Assembly (NCBI RefSeq): GCF_000800255.1
Contig: NZ_CP009747.1
Coordinates: forward strand, 4,030,001-4,094,000
Reading direction: 5' to 3'
DNA: 64,000 bases
Source: Pseudomonas parafulva
Lineage (GTDB): Bacteria; Pseudomonadota; Gammaproteobacteria; Pseudomonadales; Pseudomonadaceae
This document shows, piece by piece, positions 27,326 to 34,838 of the stretch. Both the position numbers and the translations under genes were made by a program. The notes under the pieces are model-generated. The model made no database searches, was not told where the DNA came from, and saw only the letters and a list, made by a program, of their open reading frames with translations. Each line of letters begins with the position of its first letter. Position 1 is the stretch's first letter.

Positions 27326-27442
27326 ATGAGTTACGTCATCGTGTCTCTGTTGTCGCTGTTCGGCCCATTCATCCGTCGCGGCGCGCGTTTTGCACACCGG
27401 CCCGACCCACGCGCGGCCTCCTACCTGAAGCGCCTGCCATGA
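27326..27442 (+). CDS. 38-residue micropeptide, coupled to the oxygenase gene
   Basis: Begins MSYVIVSLLSLFGPFIRRG and ends AASYLKRLP: a hydrophobic N-terminal half of membrane-helix type and a basic C-terminal half. It has an SD (GGAAGG), and its stop overlaps the next ATG (ATGA at 27439-27442), which strongly suggests real translation. It could be a membrane anchor, a carrier peptide, or a coupling device for the oxygenase. No homologue recognised. Confidence 0.55.
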   Translation: MSYVIVSLLSLFGPFIRRGARFAHRPDPRAASYLKRLP

Positions 27443-28395
27443 GTCTCATGGCCCTGGATGTGCACCAGGCCTCGGTGATCAACACGCTGAGAGTGCCAGG
27501 CTATGACCGGCAAGTGCTGGCGCAGTGTCGGCAACGCCTGGGCACAGCGCCGCACCGTGCCGAGGACGTCGGCAACGTCGGCGCGCAATGGCTGCGTTCG
27601 ACATTGGCCAGTGATGTGCTGCAGGCCATCGCCGCGTTTCCCGGCAGCGGCTACAAAGCCTTGTTGCTGCGTGGGATCGAGCTCAGTACCGAGGTACGCT
27701 CGCCCTGCGACGGGTTCCTGCCCGACGCCGAGTGCGTACTGGACTTCGATCTGCTGCATTTCGGCATGCTCGAACTGCTCGGCGTGCGTTGTCATGCCGT
27801 GGAATACGAGAACCACGGCAAGTTGGTACGCAACGTCGTGCCCGTACCACAGGCCGTCGGCACCACCAGCTCATGGGGCGCGGATGTCGACTTTTCCTGG
27901 CACACCGACAATCCCAACTGGCCGTTCGGCGACCAAGCGCTGGATGTCGCCCGCAGCGTACCCAACTACCTGGCCTTCACAGCGGTGCGCAACCAGGAGC
28001 AGGCGTCGACCGACATCGTCTGCATCGACCATGTACTGGCGCAACTGCCGAGCTTGGCCATCGAGCACCTGAGCGAATCGAGCTACGTCTTCGGTGCACC
28101 GGCCTCGAACGAAGGGTTCGACGGCGAACACCGCGTGATGCCGATTCTGGAACGCAGTGCCGAGGGCTATCGACTGCGCTTCGACGACGGCATCGTCAGC
28201 GCCCAGAGCCCCCACGCAGAGACCGCGCTGGCGCAGTTGCGCGCGGTGCTCGGCCAGGTTCGCGGCATCGAGCTGGTGCTGCAGCCCGGAGATTTCTTCA
28301 TCTTCAAGAACACCCGTGTGCTGCATCGGCGCAGGGCTTTCAAACCTCTGCCCGATGGCCAGGCGCGCTGGTTGCGCCGGGTCTACGGCAACTGA
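27439..28395 (+). CDS. Fe(II)/2-oxoglutarate oxygenase, clavaminate synthase-like (TauD superfamily)
   Basis: 318-residue cupin-fold oxygenase. The iron triad is His155 and Asp157 (SWHTDNPNWPF) and His296 (NTRVLHRRRAF); Arg310 in ARWLRRVYG is placed to bind 2-oxoglutarate. The layout is closest to VioC/AsnO-type amino-acid hydroxylases and to oxygenases of the AMB (ambC/ambD) type. Probable role: hydroxylation or desaturation of an amino-acid side chain, perhaps creating the hydroxyl that is carbamoylated. The start overlaps the micropeptide stop. Confidence 0.82.
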   Translation: MSLMALDVHQASVINTLRVPGYDRQVLAQCRQRLGTAPHRAEDVGNVGAQWLRSTLASDVLQAIAAFPGSGYKALLLRGIELSTEVRSPCDGFLPDAECVLDFDLLHFGMLELLGVRCHAVEYENHGKLVRNVVPVPQAVGTTSSWGADVDFSWHTDNPNWPFGDQALDVARSVPNYLAFTAVRNQEQASTDIVCIDHVLAQLPSLAIEHLSESSYVFGAPASNEGFDGEHRVMPILERSAEGYRLRFDDGIVSAQSPHAETALAQLRAVLGQVRGIELVLQPGDFFIFKNTRVLHRRRAFKPLPDGQARWLRRVYGN

Positions 28396-28429
28396 TCCCA
28401 CTCCATCCTCACTCGAACAGGAAGTTTGC

Positions 28430-29686
28430 ATGAACAAGCGTATTGCAGTCATTGGTGGTCGTCCTGCCCCGATTCACGGCGCCAAGGCCCTGGGTATCGA
28501 TGTCGTGCTGGTGCACCAGCCAGGCGATTACGAAGACGACATCCTCAGCCACTGCGAACAGGTGGTGCACGCGCCGCTGGACGACGCGGCAGCGATCATC
28601 AAGGTGCTCGAGCCGCTGCACCGCGAGCGCCCCTTCGCGCGCATCATCACCACCACCGAAGTGGCGGGTGAGTCGACCGGCAAGGTCGTCGATCATTTCC
28701 AGCTCACCGGCGTGTCGTACAAGACGGCCCACCTGCTCAAGGACAAGGTGGCCATGCGCAAGCTGCTGGCCGAGCATGACCTCAGCCCGGTCGCCTACCG
28801 TCATGTGACCTGCGCGCAGGACGCCATCGACTTCGTGGCCGAGCACGGCCGGTCGGTGCTCAAGCCTGCCGAAGGCGTCGCCAGCCTGCACATCCACCCC
28901 TGCTTCGACGCCGACACTGCTACCCAGGCCTGGCAAGCGCTCAAGCACGCCGAGGTGCGACACATCATCATCGAGGAGTACCTCGATGGCCCAGTGGTCA
29001 GCGTCGACTCGTTCTCCTTCGCCGGGCGTCACCTGCCCATCGGCTACTCGCAGTACCGCATGAATGACAAATACGTGGAGTGGGAAGTCAGCACCCCCAG
29101 CACCGACGCCGCGAAATGGCTGCCGGAGCTCATGGACATGACCTGCCGTCTGCTCGATGCCGTGGAACTGGTGGAAGGTCCGTCGCACAGCGAGTTCGTG
29201 CTCACCGACAAAGGCCCACGGGTGCTGGAGTCGCACGCACGTCTGGCCGGTTCCGGGGCCCCGGAACTGGTGCGCCGCGCATTCGGCCTGGACCTGAACC
29301 GGATGTTCCTGACCGTGCCGCTGGGCATCGACGAACTGCCACTGCAATCGCCCCAGCCCAAAGCCGGCGCTGCGATCCAGTTCTTCGTGCCGACTCCGGG
29401 CACGGTGCGCAAGGTCGAGCTCGACCTCAAACCCGATGTCGATGTCCGTCACACCCGCCCCGGCGAGACCCCACGCGTGTTCCTGCCCTTCCTGTTCGAG
29501 CTGGGCGAGGCGCAACAGGCGGTGGTCATTCAGAAACACGAAGGCGACACGATACCGGCCCTGGATACGGTCGCCGACTGCGTGTCGGGCTATGTGCTGG
29601 CCACCGGCAGCTCACGCGAGGATGCCGTGCGCATCGGCGATGAATTGGTGCAGGCGGTGCACTTCATCATGGAGCCCAAGGCATGA
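28430..29686 (+). CDS. ATP-grasp ligase 1
   Basis: 418 residues. The N-terminal Rossmann-like domain starts MNKRIAVIGGRPAPIHG; the ATP-grasp fold (about 105-310) contains LLKDKVAMRKLLAEHDL, the nucleotide lysine region SVLKPAEG, HIIIEEYLDG and the Mg-binding HSEFVLTDKGPRVLESHARLAG. A C-terminal domain (310-418) is typical of carboxylate-amine ligases of the L-amino-acid ligase type. It would join a carboxylate, as acyl phosphate, to an amine. SD AGGAAG is seven bases upstream. It is coupled to a second ATP-grasp gene. Confidence 0.85.
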   Translation: MNKRIAVIGGRPAPIHGAKALGIDVVLVHQPGDYEDDILSHCEQVVHAPLDDAAAIIKVLEPLHRERPFARIITTTEVAGESTGKVVDHFQLTGVSYKTAHLLKDKVAMRKLLAEHDLSPVAYRHVTCAQDAIDFVAEHGRSVLKPAEGVASLHIHPCFDADTATQAWQALKHAEVRHIIIEEYLDGPVVSVDSFSFAGRHLPIGYSQYRMNDKYVEWEVSTPSTDAAKWLPELMDMTCRLLDAVELVEGPSHSEFVLTDKGPRVLESHARLAGSGAPELVRRAFGLDLNRMFLTVPLGIDELPLQSPQPKAGAAIQFFVPTPGTVRKVELDLKPDVDVRHTRPGETPRVFLPFLFELGEAQQAVVIQKHEGDTIPALDTVADCVSGYVLATGSSREDAVRIGDELVQAVHFIMEPKA

Positions 29687-30882
29687 GCTACGTGCTCTGC
29701 CTGCACCGGTGGGTGGGGCGCCAGGCACTCTACGAGCGTTATGGCCTTGAGCCGGGCATGCAGATCCGCGCGATCTGCACGGCCGAATCCGCGCAGTCGC
29801 TGCCCGAGGATCGGCTGGCCTCGATCTCGACGCTGGAATCGCTGGACGATGCCACTGCGGTGATTGCCGAGGCGCAGCGGCTGATCGAGCTGCACGGTGT
29901 CCCGCATCGGGTGGTTGCGCTCAACGAAGGCGACCTGCTCAACGCTGCGGCGATCCGCGAACGATGGGGCGTGCCAGGCGACCCCTGCGCCTGGATCGAG
30001 CGCTTTCGCGACAAGCTGACCATGCTCGAGGTCGCCGCCCGACAGGCGGCGATCGCGATCCTGCCCGCGGTGAGCGCCGAAGACCCGCAGGCGGTACAGC
30101 GGTTGCTGGCCGAGCACGGCTATCCATTGGTGCTCAAGCCACGATGCGGTACCGCCAGCCGCGGTGTGCGGATCCTGCGCCAAGCGCAAGACCTGAGGCT
30201 GCTGCAAGCGCCGCACGCCGAGCCGATGATGGTTCAGGCGTTCTGCGCAGCGCCGATCCTGCACGTGGATGGTTGGTGGGACGGCGAGCGGATCGTCGTC
30301 CTGACCGCCTCGCGATACGTCAACAGCTGTGCCGACTTCGGGCCGGACAGCGCGCTAGGCAGCATCGAACTGGACGCGGACGAACACGAGCGCGCTATCG
30401 CCGAGCAGGTGGCGGCGCTGCTCGCGGTCTTCGCAGGCCAACGCGAGATCGTCTTCCACCTCGAATTGTTCGACGATGGTCAGACCTTGCGTTTCCTGGA
30501 GATCGGCGCACGCGTCGGCGGCGCGGAGATTCCATTTCTGTGGCGCGAGGTGCGTGACATCGACTTGGTCGGCATTGCCTGGGAGCTGCAGACCGAGGCC
30601 TGTAGCCGTCAGCGCGATCATGCCCGCACCCGCAGCCGCGACGGGCGACCGCTGCACGGCGAGCGCGGTGCCTGGGTGATCGGCCGCCGGGAAAGCCCCT
30701 TGCGCACCGAGCTGAGTACGCTGTACTGGGCGCAGGAGGCGCTGCCCGCCGGTGTGCCCAGCGGGGTCTACGAGGGCGCCCGCACTCGTCTGCGGCTGCG
30801 CAGCTTCGACCGTCCGGCGCTGGTGCGGGATGTGGAGCGCATCTTCGAGCATCTGGCACAGACCTGGAGTGCCTCGGCATGA
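29683..30882 (+). CDS. ATP-grasp ligase 2
   Basis: 399 residues starting MSYVLCLHRWVGRQALYERY. The ATP-grasp core (about 105-300) shows RFRDKLTMLEVAARQ, PLVLKPRCGTASRGVRIL and the metal-binding EIVFHLELFDDGQTLRFLEIGARVGG segment, so it appears catalytically intact. It diverges from ligase 1 and probably uses a different acceptor. The start overlaps the ligase 1 stop (ATGA). Two ATP-grasp enzymes in series suggest a dipeptide or tripeptide, or amino acids added to a carrier. Confidence 0.83.
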   Translation: MSYVLCLHRWVGRQALYERYGLEPGMQIRAICTAESAQSLPEDRLASISTLESLDDATAVIAEAQRLIELHGVPHRVVALNEGDLLNAAAIRERWGVPGDPCAWIERFRDKLTMLEVAARQAAIAILPAVSAEDPQAVQRLLAEHGYPLVLKPRCGTASRGVRILRQAQDLRLLQAPHAEPMMVQAFCAAPILHVDGWWDGERIVVLTASRYVNSCADFGPDSALGSIELDADEHERAIAEQVAALLAVFAGQREIVFHLELFDDGQTLRFLEIGARVGGAEIPFLWREVRDIDLVGIAWELQTEACSRQRDHARTRSRDGRPLHGERGAWVIGRRESPLRTELSTLYWAQEALPAGVPSGVYEGARTRLRLRSFDRPALVRDVERIFEHLAQTWSASA

Positions 30883-31049
30883 CCGCTCGCGGCATGCCGC
30901 ACACCGGCACTGTCAGCGTGCAGATGAGCGCCACTGTCGCTGGCGACTCGGCGCATGTCACTATCGACGTCTCAAAGGCGCCCGTCCTCGGTCGGGCGCT
31001 GGCAGGGACAGCCCGTGGACGCTGGTGGCCGGCGCAAGACCGGCCCTAG
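30879..31049 (+). CDS. Possible 56-residue ORF overlapping ATP-grasp ligase 2
   Basis: Starts on the ATGA overlap with ligase 2, reads MTARGMPHTGTVSVQMSATV at the N-terminus and ends RWWPAQDRP. The overlap resembles the other junctions in the cluster, but the composition is less convincing than that of the two other micropeptides, and it could be non-functional tail sequence. No family recognised. Confidence 0.3.
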   Translation: MTARGMPHTGTVSVQMSATVAGDSAHVTIDVSKAPVLGRALAGTARGRWWPAQDRP

Positions 31050-31080
31050 CGCACGCTTAACTTTTGCAGGAGCAATTCCG

Positions 31081-31707
31081 ATGCCAGTGGAAAACTTGAT
31101 AGGCGTGGCGATCATCGCCTTGGGCATGGTCCTGACGCCTGGCCCTAACATGGTCTACCTCACCTCCAGAGCGATCTCCCAAGGACGCCTGGCCGGCATG
31201 ATCTCGCTCGCCGGCGTAGCGCTCGGCTTCATCTGCTACCTGGTCGCCTCCGGGCTTGGCCTGTCCGCGTTGTTCAAGGCCGTGCCGATGGCCTACGACG
31301 TGGTACGCATCGCCGGGGCCTTCTACCTGGGCTACCTGGCGTGGAACATGATCCGCGGCTCCTCGCCCTTCGAGGCGCGCGAACTGCCCCCTCATTCACC
31401 GCGCAAGCTGTTCACCATGGGCCTGGTGACCAACCTGCTCAATCCCAAGATCGCCTTGATGTACTCGGCCCTGATCCCTCAGTTCATCAATCCCGCTGCT
31501 GGGTCGACCCTGCAGCAGTACATGCAGTTGGGGCTGGTACAGATCAGCATCGCCGTGACCGTCAATGGCCTGATCGTGCTGGCGGCGGCGCGGGTCAGCC
31601 GCTTCCTGACCGCGCGGCCGAAAGCCATGCGTGCCCAGCGCTGGGTATCCGGTGGGGTGCTCGGTGCTTTCGCCATCGACATCCTGATGCGCAAGCCACT
31701 GGACTGA
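31081..31707 (+). CDS. LysE-family exporter
   Basis: 208-residue inner-membrane protein with about six membrane segments. The family motif near the N-terminus is LTPGPNMVYLTSRAISQGRLAG, and the central GLVTNLLNPKIALMYSALIPQF is typical of LysE/RhtB amino-acid exporters. SD AGGAG precedes the ATG. It follows the biosynthetic genes by about 30 bp in the same direction, as exporters do in amino-acid antimetabolite clusters (for example ambA), so export of the product is the working assumption. It could also be an independent amino-acid exporter. Confidence 0.88.
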   Translation: MPVENLIGVAIIALGMVLTPGPNMVYLTSRAISQGRLAGMISLAGVALGFICYLVASGLGLSALFKAVPMAYDVVRIAGAFYLGYLAWNMIRGSSPFEARELPPHSPRKLFTMGLVTNLLNPKIALMYSALIPQFINPAAGSTLQQYMQLGLVQISIAVTVNGLIVLAAARVSRFLTARPKAMRAQRWVSGGVLGAFAIDILMRKPLD

Positions 31708-31749
31708 ACCGGTTGCCCGCCGGCAGGCGCTGGCGGGTACTGGCCACCT

Positions 31750-31855
31750 TCAGCGGCCCCCGGCCACCGGCACGATGGTCCCTGTGACATAGCTGGCGGG
31801 CGATCGCCGCACCGATCCCGCGGCTGCCGCCCGTCACCACTGCCAAGCCATTCAT
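31750..31855 (-). pseudogene. SDR oxidoreductase remnant with large internal deletion
   Basis: The minus strand begins with an intact SDR N-terminus, MNGLAVVTGGSRGIGAAIAR, containing the TGxxxGIG cofactor motif. It jumps directly, in another frame, to the typical SDR C-terminus ASYVTGTIVPVAGGR and a stop. About 200 codons between the ends are missing. It is convergent with lysE. The two preserved ends mark a deleted ancestral gene. Confidence 0.8.
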
Positions 31856-31941
31856 GTCGACATCCTAATCCGGAGGAGAAAATCGAGGATGCTGTCACTG
31901 TAGGTCAAGAACGCTGGCGGTGGCGCAACATCCAGCTACCA

Positions 31942-32682
31942 TTAGCTCGCGTCGCTCGTGACCTCATCTACGTAGGCCTGCATGAACCAATCAGGCTGGT
32001 CCTCAACCTTGTATTCAAGGCTGGTGCCGTCGGTGATCTCGGCCAACCAGACAGAGTGCTCACCCGAGTTATCGAAGATGTAAGCACGGTTGGACGCTGC
32101 TACTGCCTCCGGCAGTAGCTTGAGTGAACGGTGGAAACGCTGAACGATCTTGTCAGCCGGGACGTTGTGTCCACCATCGTCTACACGGTTAGCCACGCGG
32201 TTTATGTTGATGCTTGGGTCGTCAGTGGCCACGAAGTAGAGGTAGGTGCGATAACCCAGTTCCTGCGCACGGCGCATGAAGGCGACCTTGTCTTGCGACG
32301 ACATCACCGTCTCGAACGTGAAGCTCACACGTTCCTCCACGAGTTTCTGCCGGATGAAATCAGCAATTACCGAGGCGTGATACGAATTGAAGTCGAGGCG
32401 GCGAACGTCGATGCGCGGGCCGTCCATGTCGAACAATGCAGCCTGACCTTCAAGACGCTCTTTCAAGATCAAGTCGTGGGTGGCAAAGAAGGCTCGAACG
32501 TGATCGGCGGTCGCCTTAACTTTGAATGGACTGAGATCGACAAAGCCGTCTGCCTTCGCGGCCTTTTCGATCTCGTCTGCGTTCACGTAGGTATCGATCA
32601 GATTGGCCGGAACTTGCTCTTTGATGGTGCTCTTGCCCGAACCATTCGGCCCCGCAAAGACGCGTAGCCTAGGCGTTAGCAC
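31942..32682 (-). CDS. Zeta-toxin-like P-loop kinase
   Basis: 246 residues with the Walker A motif FAGPNGSGKST (about 9-19) and the zeta-family segment VSFTFETVMSSQDKVAFMRRA, followed by YRTYLYFVATDDPSININRV and RVDDGGHNVPADKIVQRFHRS. Zeta-fold kinases phosphorylate UDP-N-acetylglucosamine or related substrates and poison cell-wall synthesis; related chromosomal proteins may act differently. It overlaps the small upstream gene by 14 bp, a toxin-antitoxin arrangement. The region is visibly AT-richer than its neighbours, suggesting transfer. Confidence 0.82.
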   Translation of the reverse strand: MLTPRLRVFAGPNGSGKSTIKEQVPANLIDTYVNADEIEKAAKADGFVDLSPFKVKATADHVRAFFATHDLILKERLEGQAALFDMDGPRIDVRRLDFNSYHASVIADFIRQKLVEERVSFTFETVMSSQDKVAFMRRAQELGYRTYLYFVATDDPSININRVANRVDDGGHNVPADKIVQRFHRSLKLLPEAVAASNRAYIFDNSGEHSVWLAEITDGTSLEYKVEDQPDWFMQAYVDEVTSDAS

Positions 32683-32932
32683 TTGAACCTACTCGGTGGA
32701 CCTGGATGGCCTGACCGACACTCACTTTGCGGCGAGGCCTGGAATTACCGACGACCGTCTCGGATCCATCGGCCTTGGACTCAACGAGATAGCTGCCCTG
32801 CACCGTCATGACGGTATGTCCGGCCGCAAGCGCTCGCAAGAAGGCCATACGCGTTGCACCTGCTGCGACTGCAGGAATCTCACCTTCGAGATGTTGAATC
32901 TCCTTTTCGGTAAGGCGCTTTGTACTCGACAT
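32669..32932 (-). CDS. Putative antitoxin of the zeta-like toxin
   Basis: 87 residues starting MSSTKRLTEKEIQHLEGEIP; the ATG has AGGAG with a 6-nt spacer, so a start 16 codons further upstream is rejected. A helical N-terminal half (AVAAGATRMAFLRALAAGHT) is followed by a beta-rich basic C-terminal half (TVMTVQGSYLVESK, SRPRRKVSVG). It has no classic epsilon fold or recognised DNA-binding motif. It precedes and overlaps the toxin gene, the position of an antitoxin. Confidence 0.65.
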   Translation of the reverse strand: MSSTKRLTEKEIQHLEGEIPAVAAGATRMAFLRALAAGHTVMTVQGSYLVESKADGSETVVGNSRPRRKVSVGQAIQVHRVGSSANA

Positions 32933-33178
32933 ACCTTTCTCCTGAGGGGAAATGGACAGAGACTCGCTCATTCTAGCCACCTCGCGCTTCTTTCTAAAGC
33001 ATCAAACCGGTCGATCGCGAAAGCTTTCGGCAATCATGCAGGTACCCCGGCGCAAGCATGGCTCATGGCTCGCTTGTCGCAAAACCCCGTCTCACTCTTT
33101 CCCTGGCCACACCCAATCCCACCACTATCCTTGCCCCCAGCCGCAGGACGCGGCGTCCCCAGCGATCAAGGAGTGTCC

Positions 33179-34666
33179 ATGTCCCTCGCCCTTGTCCACA
33201 GCCGCGCCCAGGTCGGGGTGCTGGCGCCGGCGGTCAGCGTCGAAACCCATCTGGCCAACGGCCTGCCCAACCTCACCCTGGTGGGCTTGCCCGAGGCCAC
33301 GGTCAAGGAAAGCAAGGACCGGGTGCGCAGCGCCATCGTCAACTCCGGGCTGGAGTATCCCGCGCGGCGCATCACCCAGAGTCTTGCCCCGGCCGATCTG
33401 CCCAAGGACGGCGGGCGCTACGACCTGGCCATCGCCCTGGGCATTCTCGCCGCCAACGGGCAGGTGCCGGTAGCCACCCTGGCCGACTTCGAATGCCTGG
33501 GCGAGTTGGCGCTTTCAGGGGCGCTGCGGCCGGTCCAGGGCGTGTTGCCGGCGGCGCTGGCCGCGCGCGAAGCCGGGCGGGCGCTGGTGGTGCCGCGTGA
33601 GAACGCCGAGGAAGCGAGCCTGGCGGGCGGTCTGGTGGTGTATGCCGTCGCGCATCTGCAGGAACTGGTCGCGCACCTCAACGGCCAGGTGCCGCTGCCG
33701 ACCTATGCGGCCAACGGGCTGACCCTGCGCACGCGGCCCTACCCAGACCTCAGCGAAGTGCAGGGGCAGGTCGCTGCCAAGCGCGCCCTGCTGGTGGCCG
33801 CCGCCGGAGCGCACAACCTGCTGTTCACCGGCCCGCCCGGCACCGGCAAGACGCTTCTGGCCAGTCGCCTGCCCGGTTTGCTGCCGCCCCTGGACGAGCA
33901 CGAGGCGCTCGAGGTGGCGGCGATCCAGTCGGTCAGCGGCAAGACGCCGCTGGACTGCTGGCCGCAAAGACCCTTTCGCCATCCGCACCACTCGGCGTCC
34001 GGCCCGGCGCTAGTGGGCGGAGGCAGCAGGCCACAGCCCGGCGAAATCACCCTGGCCCACCATGGGGTGCTGTTTCTCGACGAGTTGCCGGAATTCGAGC
34101 GGCGGGTGCTGGAAGTGCTGCGCGAGCCGTTGGAGTCTGGAGAGATCGTGGTATCGCGGGCCAGAGACCGGGTGCGCTTTCCAGCACGCTTTCAACTGGT
34201 GGCAGCGATGAATCCCTGCCCCTGTGGCTATCTGGGCGACCCGGCAGCGCGCTGTCGTTGCAGCCCGGAACAGATCCAGCGCTACCGCAACAAACTCTCT
34301 GGTCCCCTGCTCGACCGTATCGACCTGCACCTGACCGTGGCGCGCGAGAGCACCACCCTCAGCCACCAGGCCAGCGGCGAAGGCAGCGCCAGCGTCGCCG
34401 CCGTGGTCGCCGAATGCCGCGAACGCCAGCAGCGGCGCCAGGGCTGCGCCAATGCGTTTCTCACCTTGCCGGGCCTGCGTCAGCACTGTGCATTGAACAG
34501 CGCCGACATGACCTGGCTGGAGAACGCTTGCGAACGGCTCAACCTGTCGCTACGCGCGGCCCACCGGCTGCTCAAGGTGGCGCGAACCCTGGCCGACCTC
34601 GAACAGGCCGAGCGTATCGAACGCGCGCACCTGGCCGAGGCTCTGCAGTATCGGCCGGGTAGTTAG
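33179..34666 (+). CDS. comM: Mg-chelatase-like AAA+ helicase ComM
   Basis: 495 residues. The N-terminal ChlI-like domain begins MSLALVHSRAQVGVLAPAVS, and the AAA+ Mg-chelatase core has Walker A GPPGTGKTLLASRLPGL and Walker B GVLFLDELPEF. A Cys-rich insert (NPCPCGYLGDPAARCRCS) and a C-terminal helical domain follow. ComM promotes branch migration of integrating DNA during natural transformation. The ATG with AGGAG six bases upstream is chosen; a much longer frame runs upstream through the antitoxin region and is rejected. Confidence 0.95.
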   Translation: MSLALVHSRAQVGVLAPAVSVETHLANGLPNLTLVGLPEATVKESKDRVRSAIVNSGLEYPARRITQSLAPADLPKDGGRYDLAIALGILAANGQVPVATLADFECLGELALSGALRPVQGVLPAALAAREAGRALVVPRENAEEASLAGGLVVYAVAHLQELVAHLNGQVPLPTYAANGLTLRTRPYPDLSEVQGQVAAKRALLVAAAGAHNLLFTGPPGTGKTLLASRLPGLLPPLDEHEALEVAAIQSVSGKTPLDCWPQRPFRHPHHSASGPALVGGGSRPQPGEITLAHHGVLFLDELPEFERRVLEVLREPLESGEIVVSRARDRVRFPARFQLVAAMNPCPCGYLGDPAARCRCSPEQIQRYRNKLSGPLLDRIDLHLTVARESTTLSHQASGEGSASVAAVVAECRERQQRRQGCANAFLTLPGLRQHCALNSADMTWLENACERLNLSLRAAHRLLKVARTLADLEQAERIERAHLAEALQYRPGS

Positions 34667-34838
34667 CGGTAGGCCATTGGTCAAGCCGACGCTCCAGGCA
34701 CTGATAGCGCCCGCCAGCGTGGGCACCTTGACCTGAGCGCGCAAGGGAGCGCTTCACGCAGGAAATTAGCGCGTGGGTGACAAGCGTGCCCTTTCGTCTA
34801 ATGGCATCATGAACCGCCTCTTTTTCCGGAGTTTCCCC

